Source of the DNA: an uncultured Eggerthellaceae bacterium
GTDB taxonomy: Bacteria; Actinomycetota; Coriobacteriia; Coriobacteriales; Eggerthellaceae
Assembly: GCA_910589135.1 (NCBI GenBank)
Contig: CAJUSL010000007.1
Location: 1,607-37,347 of the forward strand
DNA: 35,741 bases
Direction: 5' to 3'
Part shown: one piece after another, positions 33,051-35,741 of the stretch
Layout: every line of letters starts with the position of its first letter
Numbering within the stretch: the first letter of the stretch is position 1
Made by a program: the position numbers and the translations under genes
The notes under the pieces: model-generated
What the model saw: the letters and a program-made list of their open reading frames with translations, nothing else
Told to the model about the DNA's origin: nothing
The model's database searches: none

Positions 33051-33947
33051 CTAGAGGACCCCGACTTCTCGCATGATGGCCTCAAGCCTTTCGGATTGCT
33101 GCGGGGTCGCGTCGATAAGCGGAAGCCTGACTCCGCCCACGGGGAATCCCGCAAGCTTCAGCGCTTCCTTCACGAGAATGGGGTTCGATGTCTCGAACAG
33201 CCCGTTCATGAGAGGCAGCAGCCTCTCGTTCGCCTCCTGCGCCGCATCCCACGACTGCTGGGCGCAAAGGTCTGTGATTTCCTTCATTCTTCCGGGGGCG
33301 ACGTTTCCGATGGTGGAGATGACGCCCGTGCCCCCGAGCCGCATGATGGCAAGCGTCGCCGCGTCGTCGCCCGAGAGCACCTCGAAGCCTGCGGGGGCTT
33401 CCGCGACGATCTGCTCGATTTGCTTCAAGTCGCCCGATGCCTCCTTGACGGCCACGATGTTGTCGCACTCCTTGGCAAGCGACAACGTGGTCGCAGCCTC
33501 CATGTTGATGACGCAGCGCCCGGGGATGTTGTAGAGGATGACGGGCAGGTCGACCGCTGCGGCGATGGTGGAGAAATGCCTGCGCAGGCCCTCCTGCGGC
33601 GGCTTGTTGTAGTACGGCACCACGCACATGAGCGCGTCGACGCCGAGCTTGGCGACGTCCTTCGCGAAGCCGACGGTGTCGGCGGTGCAGTTGTCTCCCA
33701 CGTTGGCGATGACGGGCACCCTGCCGCCGGCCGCCGAGACCGCCGCCTTGAAGAGCTCGATCTTGTCGGGATAGAAGACCGTGGGAGACTCCCCCGTGGT
33801 GCCGTTCACCACGAGCGCGTCGTTGCCTCCGCGGATCAGCCTGTCGACGAATTGCGCGGTTCGGTCGAGGTCAAGGGCGCCCTCGGAGTCGAAAGGCGTG
33901 ACCATGGCGGTTATCAAGCGCCCGAAGCGCGGGTTCTGGGAAGGCAT
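33051..33947 (-). CDS. dapA: 4-hydroxy-tetrahydrodipicolinate synthase
   Basis: This 298-residue TIM-barrel lyase condenses pyruvate with aspartate semialdehyde, the first step of the diaminopimelate/lysine pathway. The Schiff-base lysine is K168 in VAVKEASGD. Y139 (in YNIPGR), T51 (in NGTTGE) and the Y112/Y113 pair supply the proton relay. The start is ATG 33947, with AAAAGGAG at normal spacing; the TTG directly before it is too close. A promoter lies in the 108-bp gap after dapB. rnj follows 19 nt later. Confidence 0.97.
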   Translation of the reverse strand: MPSQNPRFGRLITAMVTPFDSEGALDLDRTAQFVDRLIRGGNDALVVNGTTGESPTVFYPDKIELFKAAVSAAGGRVPVIANVGDNCTADTVGFAKDVAKLGVDALMCVVPYYNKPPQEGLRRHFSTIAAAVDLPVILYNIPGRCVINMEAATTLSLAKECDNIVAVKEASGDLKQIEQIVAEAPAGFEVLSGDDAATLAIMRLGGTGVISTIGNVAPGRMKEITDLCAQQSWDAAQEANERLLPLMNGLFETSNPILVKEALKLAGFPVGGVRLPLIDATPQQSERLEAIMREVGVL

Positions 33948-33991
33948 CAAGGCTCCTTTTGTGCTGCGATTGGATGCTGCTATCGGTGATT

Positions 33992-34021
33992 ATTATAGTA
34001 TGAACGCCTGTGCCACGCCAA
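33992..34021 (-). promoter_or_regulatory. Promoter for dapA-rnj
   Basis: On the minus strand -35 TTGGCG (34021-34016) and -10 TATAAT (33997-33992) are separated by 18 bp. The -10 is perfect and lies 44 nt before the dapA start, so dapA and rnj can be expressed apart from dapB. Confidence 0.6.
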
Positions 34022-34055
34022 CATGCGCAACGAATGCACAGAACATCGCCAGCTG

Positions 34056-34841
34056 CTAGCAGAGGCCCGGCATGAAGTTCTCGAGCCCGACGACCAGCCC
34101 GCTTCTCCCCCCGACGGACCGCACGGCGAGCAGCACGCCCGGCATGTAGGACTCGCGGTCCCAGGACTCGTGCGTGATGGTGAGCGTCTGGCCCATCGAC
34201 CCGAACACCACCTGCTGGTTCGCGACGAACCCCATCGAGCGGACCGAGTGCACGGGGATGCCGTCCACGGACGCGCCGCGCGCGCCCTCGCAGCCGGCCA
34301 ATTCGGTCTCGGGGCCGGGAGCCTCGCTTGCGCGGCCGTCACGGCCTTCCGCGATGAGGCGCGCGGTGGCGACGGCGGTCCCGGAGGGGGCGTCCTTCTT
34401 GTTGCAGTGGTGGTACTCGATGACCTCGGCCTGCGGGAAGTACTGCGCCGCCTTGCGGGCGAACTGCATCATGAGCACCGCGCCGGTGGTGAAGTTGGGC
34501 GCGTAGAACAGGCACGTGCCCTCGGGCGCGCCGTCGGCCAGGGACTGCAGCTCGCCGTGTCCCAGGCCGGTCGTGCCGACGACGCAATTCACGCCCCGGG
34601 CGAGGGCTGCGGCGATGTTGCCGGCTGCGGCGTCGGGCTGCGTGAAGTCCACCATCACGTCCGCCGCGACCGCGTCGAGCGCCTCGGCGACCGTCGGATA
34701 GGCCGGAAACGCGCCCTCGGGCGCCGCGGAGGCGTTCGGGTCGATGCCGCAGACGACGCGCATGTCGTCCGCTCCCTGCACGGCGGCCACGACGGCCGAG
34801 CCCATGCGGCCCAGACATCCCGATACCGCTACTCTGATCAT
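34056..34841 (-). CDS. dapB: 4-hydroxy-tetrahydrodipicolinate reductase
   Basis: This 261-residue NAD(P)H-dependent reductase carries out the step after DapA. The dinucleotide-binding motif is SGCLGRMG at about 7-14. The substrate/catalytic motif EYHHCNKKDAPSGTA (142-156) holds the catalytic His pair and the Lys-Lys-Asp segment. ATG 34841 follows AGGGG at 5 nt; an in-frame GTG two codons earlier is less likely. It lies 201 bp downstream of pnp, with two hairpins between. Confidence 0.95.
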   Translation of the reverse strand: MIRVAVSGCLGRMGSAVVAAVQGADDMRVVCGIDPNASAAPEGAFPAYPTVAEALDAVAADVMVDFTQPDAAAGNIAAALARGVNCVVGTTGLGHGELQSLADGAPEGTCLFYAPNFTTGAVLMMQFARKAAQYFPQAEVIEYHHCNKKDAPSGTAVATARLIAEGRDGRASEAPGPETELAGCEGARGASVDGIPVHSVRSMGFVANQQVVFGSMGQTLTITHESWDRESYMPGVLLAVRSVGGRSGLVVGLENFMPGLC

Positions 34842-34907
34842 ATACACCCCTAATATCTATCTAGAATCTGGTGTTACAGGATTGGACAAAGTGAGCGAGC
34901 GGCGCAT

Positions 34908-34991
34908 CCGGCGGTTCTCGTTCGAGCGAAAGCCCGACGACGCGTACTTTGGTACGCGAGGAGGGCTTGGAGGTTGAAGGAGAACCGCCGG
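34908..34991. repeat. Long imperfect palindrome (84 nt), possible small mobile or dispersed element
   Basis: CCGGCGGTTCTC (34908-34919) pairs with GAGAACCGCCGG (34980-34991) over 12 bp. Inside, AAGCCC (34930-34935) pairs with GGGCTT (34963-34968), and CGCGTAC (34941-34947) pairs with GTACGCG (34952-34958) around a TTTG loop. Short internal loops separate the helices. TCTAG occurs on both sides (34860-34864 and 35007-35011) and could be a target-site duplication. No open reading frame is inside. Whether it is repeated elsewhere cannot be seen here. Confidence 0.6.
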
Positions 34992-35011
34992 GGCGTCCGC
35001 GCAGCGTCTAG

Positions 35012-35041
35012 CAATGCTTCGTCCGGCAGGACGAAGCATTG
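35012..35041 (-). terminator. Strong hairpin at the 3' end of pnp
   Basis: CAATGCTTCGTCC (35012-35024) and GGACGAAGCATTG (35029-35041) form a perfect 13-bp stem with a 4-nt loop immediately after the pnp stop. No T-run follows on the minus strand, so it may protect the mRNA end or act as a U-poor terminator. Confidence 0.6.
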
Positions 35042-35042
35042 A

Positions 35043-35741
35043 TTATGCCTGGTGCGAACGGCGCGGCGTGCGGTGTTGGCGGTTGCCGTCGCCCGGGCGC
35101 CTGCCGCCCTTCTCGCGGGCCGGCGCCTCCTTGCCCGAAGACGCGGGCGCATCGGGCTTGTCGAGGCGGTCGAGCGAGATCTTGCCCGTCTTGGGGTCGA
35201 CCTCGAGGACCTTCACCTTGACGACGTCGCCCAAGGACAGGACGTCCTCCACCGAGGCGACGCGTCCGTTCGCGACGCGCGAGATGTGCAGCAGGCCGTC
35301 CTTGGCCGGCGTGAGCTTCACGAAGGCGCCGAAGTCCTTGATGCCGACGACCTCGCCCTCGTACTCCTCGCCCGCCTCGGGCTCCTTCACGATGCCCAAG
35401 ATCATGGCCTTGGCGGCGTCTCCCGCGCTCGCCTCGACGGCGCCGATGTGGATGGTGCCGTCCTCCTGGATGTCGATGGTCGCGCCGGTCTCCTCCTGGA
35501 TGCCGCGGACCACCTTGCCGCCCGAGCCGATGACGTCGCGGATCTTGTCCACGGGGATGTGCACCGTCTCGATGCGCGGAGCGGTGTCTTTCACGCGCTC
35601 GCGCGGCGCGTCGATGGTGTCGAGCATGGCGCCGAGGATGAATGCGCGGCCCTCCTTGGCCTGCTCGAGCGCCTTGGCGAGGATCTCGACGGAGAGGCCC
35701 TTCGCCTTGTTGTCCATCTGCAGGGCCGTGATGCCCTCGGA
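35043..35741 (-). CDS. pnp: Polyribonucleotide nucleotidyltransferase (PNPase), C-terminal part
   Basis: The 5' part lies beyond the window end; 232 codons are present and the frame is open to the last base. The visible part begins with the end of the second RNase PH domain (SEGITALQMD, with DNKAKGLSVEI). The KH domain has the loop IGSGGK, and the S1 RNA-binding domain has VVGIKDFGAFVKL and GLLHIS. The tail is basic and ends in Arg/His-rich sequence. PNPase degrades RNA from the 3' end using phosphate. With rnj and rny in the same block, three main RNA-decay enzymes are encoded within 15 kb. Confidence 0.95.
   Translation of the reverse strand, partial: SEGITALQMDNKAKGLSVEILAKALEQAKEGRAFILGAMLDTIDAPRERVKDTAPRIETVHIPVDKIRDVIGSGGKVVRGIQEETGATIDIQEDGTIHIGAVEASAGDAAKAMILGIVKEPEAGEEYEGEVVGIKDFGAFVKLTPAKDGLLHISRVANGRVASVEDVLSLGDVVKVKVLEVDPKTGKISLDRLDKPDAPASSGKEAPAREKGGRRPGDGNRQHRTPRRSHQA

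Noticed and set aside
34842..35042. Lysine riboswitch in the dapB leader
   Set aside because: The spacer length is suitable, but the conserved lysine-riboswitch core sequences were not found. The structure is better described as a simple long palindrome.
1..35741. tRNA or rRNA genes, CRISPR arrays, transposases, integrases, prophage genes
   Set aside because: None was recognised on reading both strands. Almost all of the sequence is accounted for by housekeeping and metabolic genes.

Overview
The window is about 36 kb of gene-dense, high-GC DNA. It most resembles a chromosome segment of an anaerobic actinobacterium of the class Coriobacteriia, probably family Eggerthellaceae. This is inferred from an Ech-type hydrogenase next to indolepyruvate:ferredoxin oxidoreductase genes, menaquinone synthesis, and an RNase Y/RNase J/SpoVS set in a Firmicute-like order within GC-rich DNA. 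The species cannot be named from this sequence alone. No tRNA, rRNA, CRISPR, insertion sequence or prophage gene was seen, and no gene-free stretch exceeds 300 bases.

Plus strand, 1-10.6 kb. The window opens on the last codons of an energy-converting [NiFe]-hydrogenase large subunit (echE) and the complete ferredoxin-like subunit echF. An envelope group follows: a CDP-alcohol phosphatidyltransferase, a large VanW-family membrane protein, a D-Ala-D-Ala carboxypeptidase broken by a frameshift, and a zinc-ribbon/FHA protein. Next is a tight aryl-pyruvate cluster, iorA-iorB-ACT-paaK-type ligase, ending in gluQ. IorAB would yield reduced ferredoxin and aryl-CoA, and Ech could reoxidise the ferredoxin.

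10.6-14.3 kb. menA (minus) and a small unknown gene (plus) diverge. An operon nrdR-dut-membrane protein (minus) is divergent from lexA (plus). Their shared 205-bp control region holds two facing LexA boxes and a good NrdR-box match.

Minus strand, 14.3-35.7 kb. Read in transcription order this is pnp (partial), dapB, dapA, rnj (RNase J), ftsK, rodZ, yajQ, rimO, a fused pgsA-cinA gene, recA, recX, rny (RNase Y), an uncharacterised GHKL ATPase, spoVS, miaB, miaA, dapF, hflX. The order closely follows the Bacillus dapA-rnj-ftsK-rodZ-pgsA-cinA-recA-rny-ymdB-spoVS-miaB neighbourhood, with the GHKL ATPase gene in the place of ymdB. The block joins RNA decay (PNPase, RNase J, RNase Y), lysine/peptidoglycan precursor synthesis (DapA, DapB, DapF), tRNA and ribosome modification (MiaA, MiaB, RimO), cell shape and division (RodZ, FtsK) and DNA repair (RecA, RecX; LexA nearby).

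Points most worth a second look are the GHKL ATPase between rny and spoVS, the single-frame PgsA-CinA fusion, the carboxypeptidase frameshift in a GC-dinucleotide run, the long imperfect hairpin element upstream of dapB, and the terminator-like hairpin in the rny leader.
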